NCBI GenBank assembly: GCA_018292915.2 | Contig: JACVVK020000328.1 | Location: 722,634-786,633 of the forward strand | Origin: Batillaria attramentaria | Lineage: Eukaryota > Mollusca > Gastropoda > Batillariidae | Reading direction: 5' to 3' | Length of the DNA: 64,000 nucleotides | Shown: positions 9,238-21,832 of the stretch, piece after piece | Numbering within the stretch: the stretch's first letter is position 1 | How the letters are laid out: each line of letters begins with the position of its first letter | Program-made: the position numbers and the translations under genes | Notes under the pieces: model-generated | Databases searched by the model: none | What the model was told of the DNA's origin: nothing | The model's input: only the letters and a program-made list of their open reading frames with translations

Positions 9238-11540
9238 CCATAGTTTAATTTCTGAGATACACTCCTGCAGACTCTTAATGGTGTCATGAATCTGATCAGG
9301 CGGGCACGAGTCATGAAGCTGCGTGTCGTCAGAAAAGCGTGGTACGAGATGGAGAAGCGTTCAATGACCTGGGAGAGCGGCTGGACGTACATTGTGAACA
9401 ACACAGGCCCGAGGACGGACCCCTGGGGGACGCCGAACTGCAGCACAGTCGGATCTGATAGCCGATCACTGACAGAGACCGTCTGGCTTCGGTCCGCTAA
9501 ATATGATTTAAACCATGCCAGGGCAGTTTCATGTACGCCAAAGACATGCTGAAGTCTGCGAAGGAGAATCTGGTGGTCTATGGTGTCGAAAGCTGCAGAA
9601 AGATCCAGCAGCGTGAGAACAGAAACTTTACCATCATCAAGAGACAGCAGGAGGTCATTCACTATTTTCAAGAGTGCAGTTTCAGTGGAGTGACCGGGGC
9701 GGTAAGCGGACTGATAGAGGCTCAGAAGGTTGTTTGAGTTTAGATGCTGGAGAAGTTGAGAGAGGACAATTTTCTCGGTGATCTTGGACAGGAATGGGAG
9801 ATTGGACACCGGCCGATAGTTCTTGAGACTGTTCGGATCGAGAGAGGGTTTCTTAAGAAGTGGTTTCACTAATGCAGTCTTAAAGATAGAGGGGAATGTG
9901 CCAGAGGACAGAGATTCATTGATCATATTTGTCACTGCCGGCAACAGCTCATCCAGACACTCATAGAAAAGACTGGTAGGGAGCGGGTCAAGGCTACATG
10001 TCTTTTGTGCGGTGTTCATCAGCACCTCGTGCACCTCTTGTTCAGTGACAGGCCTAAAGGCAGTAAGGGGGTCACCATGAAAGACAGTGGCAGGGTCTGC
10101 GGCAGGTGAGGAAGCAAGTCCATCAAGTCTGTCTCGTATGGTCTGGACCTTCTCTGTGAAAAACTGAGAGAAACGATCAGGAAGTTCAACAGGTGGAAAG
10201 ATGGTTGGTAGTGGGGACGGGTCCTTTCTGGCAGTCAGCTTGCCGGTGATGTTAAACAGCTGCTTTGAAGACTTGCTCTCCGTGATCTTGGAGCTGAAGA
10301 AGGCGGTTTTGGCTGCTTGAACGATGCGACTGACACATCTCTTGGCGGCGTTGAAGATTTGTCTGTGGACCGTAAGGCCTGTGGACAACCACTGTCTCTC
10401 AGCTCGACGTCGCTCTCTTTTAGCGGTAAGAAGCTGATGACCCACGGCACTGAACCAAGGAGAAGTTGACTTTTTAGAAGATACTTTCCGGCGGGTGGAT
10501 GGAGCATGCTTGTCAAGCAGCGTCTGTAAGCACGAGTTTAGCTGCTCAGCTGATGGTCTAGGGTGCTCTAACAGACAGGTATGCAGATCCGCTTTAAAAG
10601 ACAACCTGTCAATTGCACGTATGTTACGAGCTTGCACAGACACAGGTTGACTGGGTGGTACTGACACGTCTAACTGAGTGAGGACACAAAGGTGATCAGA
10701 CTCAAGTGTATGTGATACAGTCGTAGACTTGAGAAGATTATCACTAGGCCTGTGCAGGATCCAATCCAGAATATGACCGTGTCTGTGAGTGGGCTGGTTA
10801 ACGGACTGAACAAGATCAAAGATGTTAAGTATTTCAGCGAGTTTCATAGTATTTGTATTGTGAGGACAGTCAAAGTAGAAATTGAAATCACCAAGGATGA
10901 TCAGTTTGCCAGCGAGGGCATTGCAGTGTTCAAGTAAGGTAGGAAACTGATCAAAGAAGAGTGAATCTGTAAGTTTATTTTTCCGGCTGGGTGGGGGACG
11001 ATAAATGGCAAAGAAGTGGACCTGCTTTTGTGGAAGAGTCAGAGTGATTTTTGCCAGTTCAAATGCTGAGTGATCAAAGTCGAACTCAGACGTGCATGAC
11101 AAGAAGGGCAGTAGATCAGACCTAAGAATGACAGCAATACCGCCACCCCGGGAGGGGCGTGGGAACGACTTGACGGTGTAACCACTGGGGGCTAAGTCGG
11201 CACACTTCGCCTCGTCACCACAGGGTTTCAACCACGTCTCCGTCAAAAAGAGCAGATCAATGTCATTGTCACAGATGAAGTTGGATATTTCAGTTCTCTT
11301 TTCTGGGGATGCAACTGACCGAGCGTTGAACAACGCGACACTCAAGCCGTCAATTTTCTGACGAGTCGGCGTTGTCATCAGAGGAATGTGAATCAGGTTC
11401 TCATTGTTTACATTCCGCTTAGTACAGCTGTGATGACAGTGAGAGTAAGAGAGAGTTATAACAGGAATTCTCCTACCTCTATCCTGCACACGGCGGCCGG
11501 CACGGTAGGGGCGTTTCTTCCTGTGGCGCTTGGCATTCAT
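9234..11540 (-). pseudogene. LINE ORF2: endonuclease and most of RT
   Basis: The frame is 768 codons. Residues ~65-300 are the AP-endonuclease domain, with LFNARS, FLTETWL, ILGDFNFYF and ESDHLCVL supplying the Asn, Glu, Asp/Asn and Asp-His motifs. RT follows from ~470: KNYRPVSNLPFLSKI, AYRPGHSTETALLK, motif A LLDLSAAFDTIDH, motif B' FGVPQGSVLGP. Just after SISYHAF the frame shifts. One C appears to be missing on the plus strand between 9332 and 9333, precisely at the FADD catalytic motif. Downstream residues are therefore out of frame until the stop at 9234. Confidence 0.9.
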
Positions 11541-11560
11541 TTGTAAACCATCGAATAAAC

Positions 11561-12120
11561 AGCCATTGTATATATAGACAACGACATAAACTCTGTGTCC
11601 TAAGCGGTCAAAGGTTAACGATATTTTGTAATGTTGATCCGACAGAAGAGATTTAGAACAATTTAATATAAATTCTGGACGGATGTTTTTCTAAACGAAA
11701 CTCAGACAGGATCACCGTCCATTTATCGCCAGAGTTTAAACGTGCTGGATTGAGCTGCTAACATCGTTCCTGTTGGACTGAGTAAGTGAATAGTGGATTG
11801 ACATGTTTTTCGCTGTCAAAGGTTGCAGTCGTTTTTAATAATAATAATAATAAATAATACATGGCTTTTATAGAGCGCCGTTCTCCAGCTTCAAGGACTC
11901 GCTGCGCTGCGTTTTTCTGCTGATCTTTACTTTTTCACTGAGGTATTTTCGGAAGGTTGAATACTGAAGGATACATGTGTCACGAAACAGACAGGTTAGT
12001 GTCAATTTTCTTTTCATTTGCGCTTTTTCCAGCGTCTGGGGTTGATGTTTTTTCTGTCAATAGGCAGCTCTGAAGTAAAATAGTCGTTTCTAAATACACT
12101 TCTCGTCACAGCAAACATGC
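11561..12120. other. LINE 5' flank and unrelated 3'-UTR fragment
   Basis: The first part may be the 5' UTR of the preceding LINE. At 11836-11925 lies an ATT-repeat-ended box (CTTTTATAGAGCGCCG, then AAGGACTCGCTGCGCT) that matches the 3' UTR of the element at 31261-31840, in minus orientation. No exon. Confidence 0.5.
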
Positions 12121-12124
12121 GTAT

Positions 12125-15100
12125 AGATATTGTACAACACTCCCACCTATAGTTAATGTACAACACCCCCACCTATAGTTAATGTACAACACTCCCACCT
12201 ATATTTAATAGAAACATTCCCACCTATATATATTTACAACACTCCCACCTATAGTGAATGTACAGCACTCCCACCTATACTTAATAGAAACATTCCCACC
12301 TATACTTAATGTACAACACTCCCACCTATAGTTAATGTACAACACTCCCACCTATACTTAATAGAAACATTCCCAGTTATACTAAATGTATAACACTCCC
12401 ACCTATACTTAATAGAAACATTCCCACCTATAGTTAATGTACAACACTCCCACCTATACTTAATGTACAACACTCCCACCTATAGTTAATGTACAACACT
12501 CCCACCTATACTTAATGTACAACACTCCCACCTATACTTAATGTACAACACTCCCACCTATACTTAATAGAAACATTCCCGCCTATAGTTAATGTACAAA
12601 ACTCCCACCTATACTTAATGTACAACACTCCCGCCTATACTTAATAGAAACATTCACACCTATAGTTAATGTACAACACTCCCACCTATACTTAATGTAC
12701 AACACTCCCACCTATAGTTAATGTACAACATTCCCACCTGTACTTAATAGAAACATTCCCAGTTGTACTTAATGTACAACACTCCCACCTATATTTAATG
12801 GAAACATTCCCACCTATAGTTAATATACAACACTCCTACCTATACTTAATAGAAACATTCCCACCTATACTTAATGTACAACACTCCCACCTATATTTAA
12901 TGGAAACATTCCCACCTATAGTTAATGTACAACACTCCCACCTATATTTAATAGAAACATTCCCACCTATAGTTAATGTACAACACTCCCACCTATACTT
13001 AATGTACAACACTCCCACCTATAGTTAATGTACAACACTCCCACCTATACTTAATGTACAACACTCCCACCTATACTTAATGTACAACACTCCCACCTAT
13101 ACTTAATAGAAACATTCCCGCCTATAGTTAATGTACAAAACTCCCACCTATACTTAATGTACAACACTCCCGCCTATAGTTAATGTACAACACTCCCACC
13201 TATACTTAATAGAATCATTCCCGCCTATAGTTAATGTACAACACTCCCATCTATAGTTAATGTACAACACTCCAACCTATATTTAATAGAAACATTCCCA
13301 GTTATACTTAATGTACAACACTCCCACCTATACTTAATAGAAATATTCCCACCTATAGTTATTGTACAACACTACAACCTATACTTAATAGAAACATTCC
13401 CAGCTATAGTTAATGTACAACACTCCCACCTATATTTAATAGAAACATTCCCACCTATAGTTAATGTACAACACTCCCACCTATAGTTAATGTACAACAC
13501 TCCCACCTATACTGAAAAGAAAAATTCCCAGTTATACTTAATGTACAACACTCCCACCTATATTTAATAGAAACATTCCCACCTATAGTTAGTGTACACC
13601 ACTCCCACCTATACTTAATAGAAACATTCCCACCTATACTTAATGTACAACACTCCCACCTATACTTAATGTACAACATTCCCACCTATAGTTAATGTAC
13701 AACACTCCCACCTATACTTAATAGAAACATTCCCAGTTATACTTAATGTACAACACTCCCACCTATACTTAATAGAAACACTCCCACCTATATTTTATAG
13801 AAACATTCCCACCTATAGTTAATGTACAACACTCCCACCTATATTTAATAGAAACATTCCCACCTATAGTTAATGTACAACACTCCCACCTATAGTTAAT
13901 GTACAACACTCCCACCTATAGTTAATGTACAACACTCCCACCTATACTTACTGCACAACACTCCCACCTATACTTAATGTACACCACTCACACCTATACT
14001 TAATAGAAACATTCCCACCTATACTTAATGTACAACACTCCCACCTATAGTTAATGTACAACACTCCCACCTATAGTTAATGTACAACACTCCCACCTAT
14101 ACTTAATGTACAACACTCCCGCCTATAGTTAATGTACAACACTCACACCTATAGTTAATGTACAACACTCCCACCTATACTTAATGCACAACACTTCCAC
14201 CTATACTTAATGTACACCACTCACACCTATACTTAATAGAAACATTCCCACCTACACTTAATGTACAACACTCCCACTTATAGTTAATGTACAACACTCC
14301 CACCTATACTTAATGTACAACACTCCCACCTATACTTAATGTACAACACTCCCGCCTATACTTAATGTACAACACTCCCACCTATAGTTAATGTACAACA
14401 CTCCCACCTATACTTAATGTACAACACTCCCAACTATAGTTAATGTACAACACTCCCGCCTATAGTTAATGTACAACACTCCCACCTATACTTAATGTAC
14501 AACACTCCCACCTATACTTAATGCACAACACTCCCACCTATACTTAATGCACAACACTCCCACCTATACTTAATGTACACCACTCACACCTATACTTAAT
14601 AGAAACATTCCCACCTACACTTAATGTACAACACTCCCACCTATAGTTAATGTACAACACTCACACCTATAGTTAATGTACAACACTCCCACCTATAGTG
14701 AATGTACAGCACTCCCGCCTATAGTGAATGTACAACACTCCCACCTATAGTTAATGTACAACACTCCCACCTATAGTTAATGTACAACACTCCCACCTAT
14801 ACTTAATGCACAACACTCCCACCTATACTTAATGTACAACACTCACACCTATACTTAATAGAAACATTCCCACCTATACTTAATGTACAACACTCCCACC
14901 TATAGTTAATGTACAACACTCCCACCTATACTTAATGCACAACACTCCCACCTATACTTAATGTACACCACTCACACCTATACTTAATAGAAACATTCCA
15001 ACCTATACTTAACGTACAACACTCCCACCTATAGTTAATGCACAACACTCCCACCTATAGTTAATGTACAACACTCCCATCTATACGTAATGTACAACAC

Positions 15101-16325
15101 TCCCGCCTATAGTTAATGTACAACACTCCCACCTATACTTAATGTGCAACACTCCCACCTATACTTAATGTACAACACTCCCACCTATAGTTAATGTACA
15201 ACACTCCCACCTATGGTTAATGTACAACACTCCCACCTATAGTTAATGTACAACACTCCCACCTATAGTGAATGTACAGCACTCCCGCCTATAGTGAATG
15301 TACAGCACTCCCACCTATAGTGAATGTACAGCACTCTCACCTATACTTAATGCACAACACTCCCACCTATACTTAATGTACACCACTCACACCTATACTT
15401 AATAGAAACATTCCCACCTATACTTAATGTACAACACTCCCACCTATAGTGAATGTACAGCACTCCCACCTATAGTGAATGTACAACACTCCCACCTATA
15501 GTTAATGTACAACACTCCCACGTATACTTAATGCACAACGCTCCCACCTATACTTAATGTACAACACTCCCACCTATACTTAATGTACAACACTCCCGCC
15601 TATACTTAATGTACAACACTCCCACCTATACCTAATGTACAACACTCCCACCTATACTTAATGTACACCACTCACACCTATACTTAATAGAAACATTCCC
15701 ACCTATACTTAATGTACAACACTCCCACCTATAGTTAATGTACAACACTCCCACCTATACTTAATGCACAACACTCCCACCTATACTTAATGTACACCAC
15801 TCACACCTATACTTAATAGAAACATTCCCACCTATACTTAATGTACAACACTCCCACCTATAGTTAATGTACAACACTCCCGCCTATAGTGAATGTACAG
15901 CACTCCCGCCTATAGTGAATGTACAGCACTCCCACCTATAGTGAATGTACAGCACTCCCACCTATAGTGAATGTACAGCACTCCCACCTATACTTAATAG
16001 AAACATTCCCACCTATACTTAATGTACAACACTCCCACCTATACTTAATGTACAACACTCCCACCTATACTTAATGTACAACACTGCCACCTATAGTTAA
16101 TGTACAACACTCCCAGCTATAGTGAATGTACAGCACTCCCACCTATAGTGAATGTACAGCACTCCCACCTATAGTTAATGTACAACACTCCCACCTATAC
16201 TTAATAGAAACATTCCCACCTATATTTAATGCACAACACTCCCACCTATACTTAATGTACAACACTCCCACCTATAGTTAATGTACAACACTCCCACCTA
16301 TACTTAATGTACAATACGCCCACCA
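12125..16325. repeat. 26-bp minisatellite, ~160 copies
   Basis: A 4.2-kb tandem array. The base unit is AATGTACAACACTCCCACCT plus ATAGTT (26 bp). A 25-bp variant reads AATAGAAACATTCCCACCTA plus TACTT. Other subtypes are GTACAGCACTCC, GTACACCACTCAC and GCACAACACTCC. The left third (to ~13900) is rich in the AATAGAAACATT type. The right third has GTACAGC units in runs. A recurring trio (GCACAAC, then GTACACC-CTCAC, then AATAGAAACATT) marks a higher-order unit. Short frames through it have no conserved coding sense. Confidence 0.97.
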
Positions 16326-16874
16326 AGCAGAATTTAAATCAATGCAGAAATAAATTAATTATGATTTTTTAGGCCACTGGCGCACAGCCTTGGCGGCTCA
16401 AACTTCCTAAGTAGGACGCAAACAACCCATGGATATGGTTTAGGTGTCTAAGCTGTGTTGTGTACTGTTAGATCGAGTTGCTTGGCTGCATTGCGACAGC
16501 CGCGGCCTCGACCTCCTTGAAACGACACATAAAGCGGACGCAGAAATTGAGCAGGGGCAGGCTTCATATTTTATTGTTGGGTGGTTCAGGTGTTTTTGGT
16601 GGCGGTGGAGGTGGTGGTGGTGGTGATGATGACGATGGGGTTTTTGTTGTTGTTATTGCTGTTTGTTGGTTTTTTGTTGTTGTTGTTGATATTATTTTGG
16701 TTTTTTTTTCTTTTTTTAGTTTAGTTTAGTGCATTACGTCGTGTAATAGAATCGCACTGAAAGTCACGTGGTCGTGAACCAGGAAGCAGCGAAACAGCTG
16801 TCACCCTCAGTAATACGTGATGACTTTAATTTGAACAGTCAGGCATTTAAAATGTAGACATCGGGACGTACACG
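16326..16874. other. Upstream region of the Ig-domain gene
   Basis: This contains GGT/GTT-rich low complexity (16590-16725) and about 140 bases of ordinary sequence before the signal-peptide exon. A TTTAAA at about 16849, roughly 25 bases before the ATG, could be part of a promoter or leader. No transcription start can be fixed. Confidence 0.35.
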
Positions 16875-16926
16875 ATGAAGATCAGCCTAGTCTTCGTGCT
16901 GTGGATGTACTTCAAAACTGTGACAG
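16875..16926 (+). CDS. Ig-domain gene, exon 1 (signal peptide)
   Basis: An ATG at 16875 opens a 17-codon frame with a short N-terminal charge followed by a hydrophobic core (ISLVFVLWMYF), a good secretory signal peptide. It is followed at once by a GTGCGT splice donor at 16927. The exon ends after the first base of a codon (phase 1), which fits the phase of the Ig exon at 21108. The gene product is therefore predicted to be secreted or membrane-anchored. I assign it to the downstream Ig exons by strand, phase and architecture. Transcript evidence would be needed to prove the join. Confidence 0.65.
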
Positions 16927-17460
16927 GTGCGTGTCATATTCCTCGCCGATTCTGTGCAGTCTTGACAACCAGTATAATATTATGAATGATAAAGCGCAGA
17001 CGTCTTAGTCGCTCTACTTTTGACTGGCAGACGCCGACCTGTAGAGGCCAGACATAACAAACTGACAGTAACTTAACTAAGTGTATATGTCATAAGACTG
17101 TTGGGTGGTAGGAAAAGTAACTAATATCACGGAAGCACAGCTGACCTGGATCACTGACAACATTCTGTTCCCACACGAATTTACTTTTCTTCCTGTCCTG
17201 TAGACCACGACAGTTCTATACAAGCAGAAAATCTAAGATCGTCCATTCTAGATTGTGATATTTGTAATACATCTGAATACCGTATGGAGCCATTTCCGTA
17301 GTTAAGAAAATCCAAGCTGTTCCACGGCCCACCGGGGAGAGAACAGAGCACAGAGTCCTGGCTTCTCATACTAGAGACAGAACGAAGCGAAGAGGCGAAG
17401 AGCTGCGTCCTTTCAATTGCTTGATAAGTCGCACACAGTCACAAATGCCGGAACGAAAGG

Positions 17461-17995
17461 CAGGGGCGCCGGAACCGGGGGGGCAGGGGGGGCAAGAGTA
17501 TCTTTTTGCCCCGCCCTTGAAAATCAGGTGACTATGGCAAGAGGGGGGGCAAAGTCATGGTCTTGCCCCCCCCCCCCCCCCCCCCACTTTCTTTGGGCAA
17601 CGTTCTTCCTTTCAGTGGCTCCCTGGTTCGTATGATCGCCCCCCCCCCCTTCTCCCCCCCCCCCCCCCCGCTTTTCACTTTCTTTGGGCAACGTCCTACT
17701 TTTCAGTGGCTCACTGGTTTGGAAAGGTTTTGTCTGTTTTATCTGACCCCCCTCACCCCCCCCCCCCCCCCCACGCTTTTCATTTTCTTCGGGCAACGTC
17801 CTTCCTTTCACTGGCTCACTGGTTCGGAAAGGTTTTCGTCTGAGGTTCGTTTGAACGCCGCCCCCCCCCCCCCCCCCCCCGCCCTCCCGCTTTTCACTTT
17901 CTCCGGACAACGTCCTTCCTTTCACTGGCTCTGGCGGTTCCCCCCTTTGAGATTCTGCCCCCCCCCCCTCCCCCCAACATCTTCCGGCGCCCCTG
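17461..17995. mobile_element. MITE with CAGGGGCGCCGGAA termini
   Basis: The 14-bp terminal inverted repeats CAGGGGCGCCGGAA (17461-17474) and TTCCGGCGCCCCTG (17982-17995) are perfect, and the element is flanked by AAAGG on both sides. The CAGGGG start resembles hAT elements, but hAT makes 8-bp duplications and only 5 (perhaps 6) bases match here. Inside are about four ~105-bp tandem units, each with long C runs and TTCGGGCAACGTCCTTCC-like text. No ORF. It sits in intron 1 of the Ig-domain gene. Confidence 0.7.
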
Positions 17996-17999
17996 AAAG

Positions 18000-19360
18000 G
18001 CCATTTCAGATTTCAAATACAATTGCAGAGTTTGAGATATGAGTCATAAACCTAACCTTCAATTTCCAAATCTCACACAACACCCTCTCCAGCGCCTCTC
18101 CAGCAGAGCGGTCTCTGCAGGCCCCAGATCAAAAAGCAGCCGGCCCATGGGGAGCCGAGCGCTGAACCAAATTCGGGGTATTGGAAAGGGGTGGGAGTGG
18201 TGAGGTGAATAAAGAGCGACACACGTCTGCGTCTATTTTAAGACTTGCATACATTTCATAGTGCAGCTCTTTGCTGTAAGAGAACGAGAGTGTGAAGTTG
18301 TGAACAGAACTGATCGCTTACGCCCCTGGTGATCCAGACAGAAGCTGGGCTTAATTAGTATATTGAGCAGCTCTCAATTTGAATGTAATCAGCTTTTAAC
18401 TTAACCTCTAAGAACTCGGGTGAGTTCGATATGATGTAAGTTAGACCAAAGTGTAACCTCCCCGCAACATTTTAGAGGCTTGCATATTTCAGTCAGTTTG
18501 CGTCAGACCTCAGGTCTCCGACCATCGCGTGGTCACAAATGACTCTGTTTGACTGTGGTCCAAACAGGTGGAGAATACCATCCGACCGAACTGCTCCTCG
18601 TTCTACTATGCAAAATACATGTTTCCCGTCATTTATTGATTGGTTTCCATGTCGACCGTTCATTGCTTCCATAGCTGTTTGCATGCGCTTTAGCCTGCGT
18701 TCTCAGAGTTGCATATGATAATATTGAAAGCATGGGGGAAAGGGAGACGCAGAGGCAGACTTCCATTTCCAGAAAGAAAGAGACCTCACTACAGAGTTTT
18801 TATTGGGTAGTCCGAAGGGCCTTTTGCAAAAGGAAACCGGGAAGAGGGAAGGGGCGGGGGGGGGGGGGGGGGGCACAATCCAGTGTGTAACATTGGCCCA
18901 CCTCACACATCCAGTACGGTGATTAACTTTTAACATGACATCCAAATGTCCAGAACGCTTTAGAGAAGATGAGGTGCATGTACAGCGGTATACACGATAT
19001 ATGACGCGATAGATCAGTGTCTCTTTAACGACTTTTCTGTCTGTTTAATGTTCATCCGAGGAAGAAATTAGACAACGCACACACGTTAAGACCTAGTACA
19101 GCCACTGTGTTCTCTCCTTTAGCGTCTGTTTTGTATTATGTGAGTGACATGTTCTGAAGCAGGGTGTTGAGTATTGTCTCTACTGTAGAAGGTAATCCTT
19201 GACCAGGTGTTTTGGCAAGCAGGTAGAGCAAAAATAGGTAGCGGAGTCGACAGCTCACAAAAAAAATCCCCAATGTTCGTCTGCCAGGACGTAAAGTCCG
19301 AGCTCCACAAAGACAGAGAGAGAGAGAGAGGGAGAGAGAGAGGGGGTGGGGGGGTCGACA
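18000..19360. other. Intron 1 sequence, nothing recognised
   Basis: Non-coding, with a G run at 18857-18873 and a GA-rich patch at 19312-19345. Short frames only. Confidence 0.5.
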
Positions 19361-19368
19361 AAGGGGAC

Positions 19369-19530
19369 GCAGGGCTCCCTAAAAGCTACAGACCTAAAGG
19401 GTCCACTGACCCCCAGTTCAAAATTTTAGGGGGTCTTTGTACCTCCACTTTCAATTTTTAAAGGGTCAGAATCATTTCTCAAGTTTTAGTGCATGGAATT
19501 ATAAATTCAGTAAGAATGATACGGCTGAAC

Positions 19531-19588
<58 letters not shown>

Positions 19589-20919
19589 AAAACTGAATTT
19601 TATCAACTTTAAATCATATAATTAAATGAAGTGGGTACAATTCAGTGTTGAAAGTTGGAAACTCTAGACTTTACACCTGCTCTGTGCCGACTCTGATGCG
19701 ACCGTCGTCTGAATCGTAGCGATGCGACGCCGAAGTGCACCCGCTGCCGGGCGAGGGCTCGAGCCCCTCCACAACTTTTCCACTGACGAAAAAGTCCATA
19801 GTCTTTTGACCTTTCACTTTTTTCGGTGGCATGATTCGTCACAGAGAAAGCGAATCCGATCGGTAACAAGAGCACTGACTCTAAAATCTTTCGTCCATAG
19901 TTTCGAGCGCAGAAGCGGAAAAAGATGGGGCACGTTCACTACGCGCGAGTGGCTGTAGTAGCCGCCGATCTGCAGCAGTAGACAGTTAACGCCTGCGAGC
20001 GTTAAACAGAACCAAAAACAGAACTGAACGCGGCCATGGCAAGGGAGAACACTCACTCGATCACAACAACACTCTCTGGGGCACAGAGTCTTTCAGTGGA
20101 AAGTACCTCTGTGCACAGTGGGGAAATGGCGCTCACTGCGCTACCGTGACGGGCCTAAATTGTCTCGGTGCTCTCAAACACAAGGTCGCGCACTATGTCA
20201 TCCTTGACCAGCTTTGAACCCAGAGGGATCCTCAATGGCGCAAGTGATGGCAGGCTGTCTTCAGAGTGAAAGTAGGCGTGTTTCTGAATCAGAGACATAC
20301 ATAACATGTCTCTGTCTGAATGGACAGATCTATTATTACATTCAGTCCTAGAACACGGGTGTGTATGCTTTTGTAATCGTCTCTTATTCCACCACAAGGC
20401 AGGTACGTGATCGTCTGCACCGTGCAATAATACTTGCCTGTAGAGTGCAACACCCTTGCCTGTCAGAGTGCAACCCCCTTGCCGTTTACTCACATCCTGT
20501 TGGATCAGTGTACCACGTAAACAGTGCCATCAAAGCGCCATCAAAGCGCAACAATAATTGTCCGCTGGCAAAGATTTTGCCCAAACGAAAAGTGGTCGGA
20601 TATTCAAGACTTCGTTTCAAATCGAATCATATGACACACAAGTCTCTGCTTTTCTAAAAAAAAAAAATCGCCATTTTTTAAAATGGCGCTGGGTGTAAGC
20701 AGTCACATTTTCACGCCCCGCCGAAAAGGGACTGCACTCTGGAGTCTATCACAACAAGCCTATAGGCGTACGCACGGTAGTGCAGAGGTAGTGCGTCAAG
20801 CTAAGCACAGATCGCGTTCATAATGCTTCAACGTACCCCCTCGAATTTTTTTTAGGACGTAAATTTTTACTTCAGGGCGTAAATTACGCACAGACGCACA
20901 GTTTAGGGAGCCCTGCGGG
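19369..20919. mobile_element. Non-autonomous DNA transposon with CAGGGCTCCCTAAA termini
   Basis: CAGGGCTCCCTAAA near 19369 is repeated inverted as TTTAGGGAGCCCTG near 20906-20919, giving a ~1.55-kb element. The motif GGGACG occurs just outside both ends, with a one-base offset. The CAGGG start suggests hAT, tentatively. It contains a TG tract (19532-19588), a ~275-bp segment shared with 61.5 kb, and no transposase frame. It lies in intron 1 of the Ig-domain gene. Confidence 0.6.
20070..20345 (-). repeat. Segment nearly identical to 61509-61760 (inverted)
   Basis: Over about 250 bases I count two substitutions between this segment (minus) and 61509-61760 (plus). Both keep an open frame reading IQKHAYFHSEDSLPSLAP and onward. 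In this copy the frame ends in a stop after ESTETI, where the other copy reads through because of one T/C change. I do not recognise the peptide. It may be a captured exon or chance coding in a transposon. Confidence 0.75.
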
Positions 20920-21107
20920 ACGTGAAAGATAACTGAATGTGCATTTTGAAAGAAAGAAAAACCCGGTGTCTATTTCTGTTACTATAAATTCTGAATTTTA
21001 AAATGTAACGGCCGACCGTGTCTTTGCCCGTAGTCTGTCATAATGAAGATGAATTATAGCCAGTTGACGACTTCTGATTGCTCTCATAAAATTATACCTC
21101 TGTTCAG

Positions 21108-21377
21108 ATGGCCTTTCCCACGACAACATCCACATCACGGGACCGGAATCGTTCATCACTGATGGATCCAGGAGTCTGACACTTACATGTCGCGCTACAG
21201 ACGCTGACCAGGACACGGGCTACAGCTGGGTTCCCTTTTCGTGCATAGACTACATTCCGAAAAGCGGGACCTGTACTCTCATACCCAGATTGGACCAGGA
21301 CAACACAACAATCTTTTGTACTGCAGTATCCTCCCAGGGACAAACATCACAGGCTCGCTACACATTCAATCTGACAT
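21108..21377 (+). CDS. Ig-domain gene, exon 2 (first Ig domain)
   Basis: A 270-base exon (90 codons) is preceded by a pyrimidine-rich TGTTCAG acceptor and followed by a GTAGGT donor, phase 1 at both ends, as is usual for Ig modules. The translation shows LTLTCRA with the B-strand Cys, YSW with the core Trp, and DQDNTTIFCTA with the F-strand Cys, the hallmarks of an immunoglobulin domain. Two extra Cys (SCIDY, GTCTL) could form a second disulfide. NTT and NLT are potential N-glycosylation sites. Confidence 0.8.
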
Positions 21378-21830
21378 GTAGGTAGCAATGATCACTACCG
21401 CATGACTTTTTAAACCTGTTGCAATATTTATGCCTGTGTCTACCATGACAAAAAAAAAAAAAATAATTCACGTTCATTGATGTTTCGCGACTTGGTGAAG
21501 CATTTCAAATTTCACTCAGTACTTAAATCGGACATGTGTTCTAGATAACACAAGTGTCATTTATCTCAAATCTCAAACTTCGAATGTACAAATAGGACTA
21601 TACCTATGATGTTTACGTGCCGCTCAAGGTATTATTGGCTCTATTCGCGAATTAGTTGTGACAGGTCATTGATGTTACAGTGGTATAGAAAATGTGATGA
21701 TAGGTCGCCACACAGAAATCAGCTCCTACAAAACATAACATAAAACACGTCATCGGCTTTTTGGTATAACCAGTTATATTGTTTCGGTATATAAAGTATC
21801 GAGAAATCGTATTTAACGTGGACTCAAAAG
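21378..21830. other. Intron 2, left part
   Basis: AT-rich non-coding sequence between the first Ig exon and the Ig pseudoexon. No repeat family recognised. Confidence 0.5.
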
Positions 21831-21832
21831 GC

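Larger units (their letters stand above)
8240..11560 (-). mobile_element. Near-complete CR1/L2-like LINE
   Basis: This minus-strand non-LTR element has an endonuclease, a reverse transcriptase and a 3' UTR that ends in ATT repeats near 8248. The coding part is 11540-8485 in two frames joined at one lesion. The UTR (8484-8248) holds the family's GGCGCCCTGAGCTC box and an AC/TG tract. No separate ORF1 was recognised upstream. A fragment of a related 3' UTR sits just upstream of its 5' end at about 11836-11925. Confidence 0.9.

Noticed and set aside
12798..13685. Short frames with repeated FPPIVNVQHSHLYL-type units in the 26-bp array
   Set aside because: The 26-bp unit is not a multiple of three. 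The frames persist only where 25/26-bp variants alternate and carry no coding signature.
12125..16325. CRISPR array
   Set aside because: There are no unique spacers. Units are contiguous 25-26-bp variants, and the genome is eukaryotic.
17524..18042. Pro-rich and Gly-rich proteins in the poly-C region
   Set aside because: Composition artefacts of C/G runs inside a MITE.
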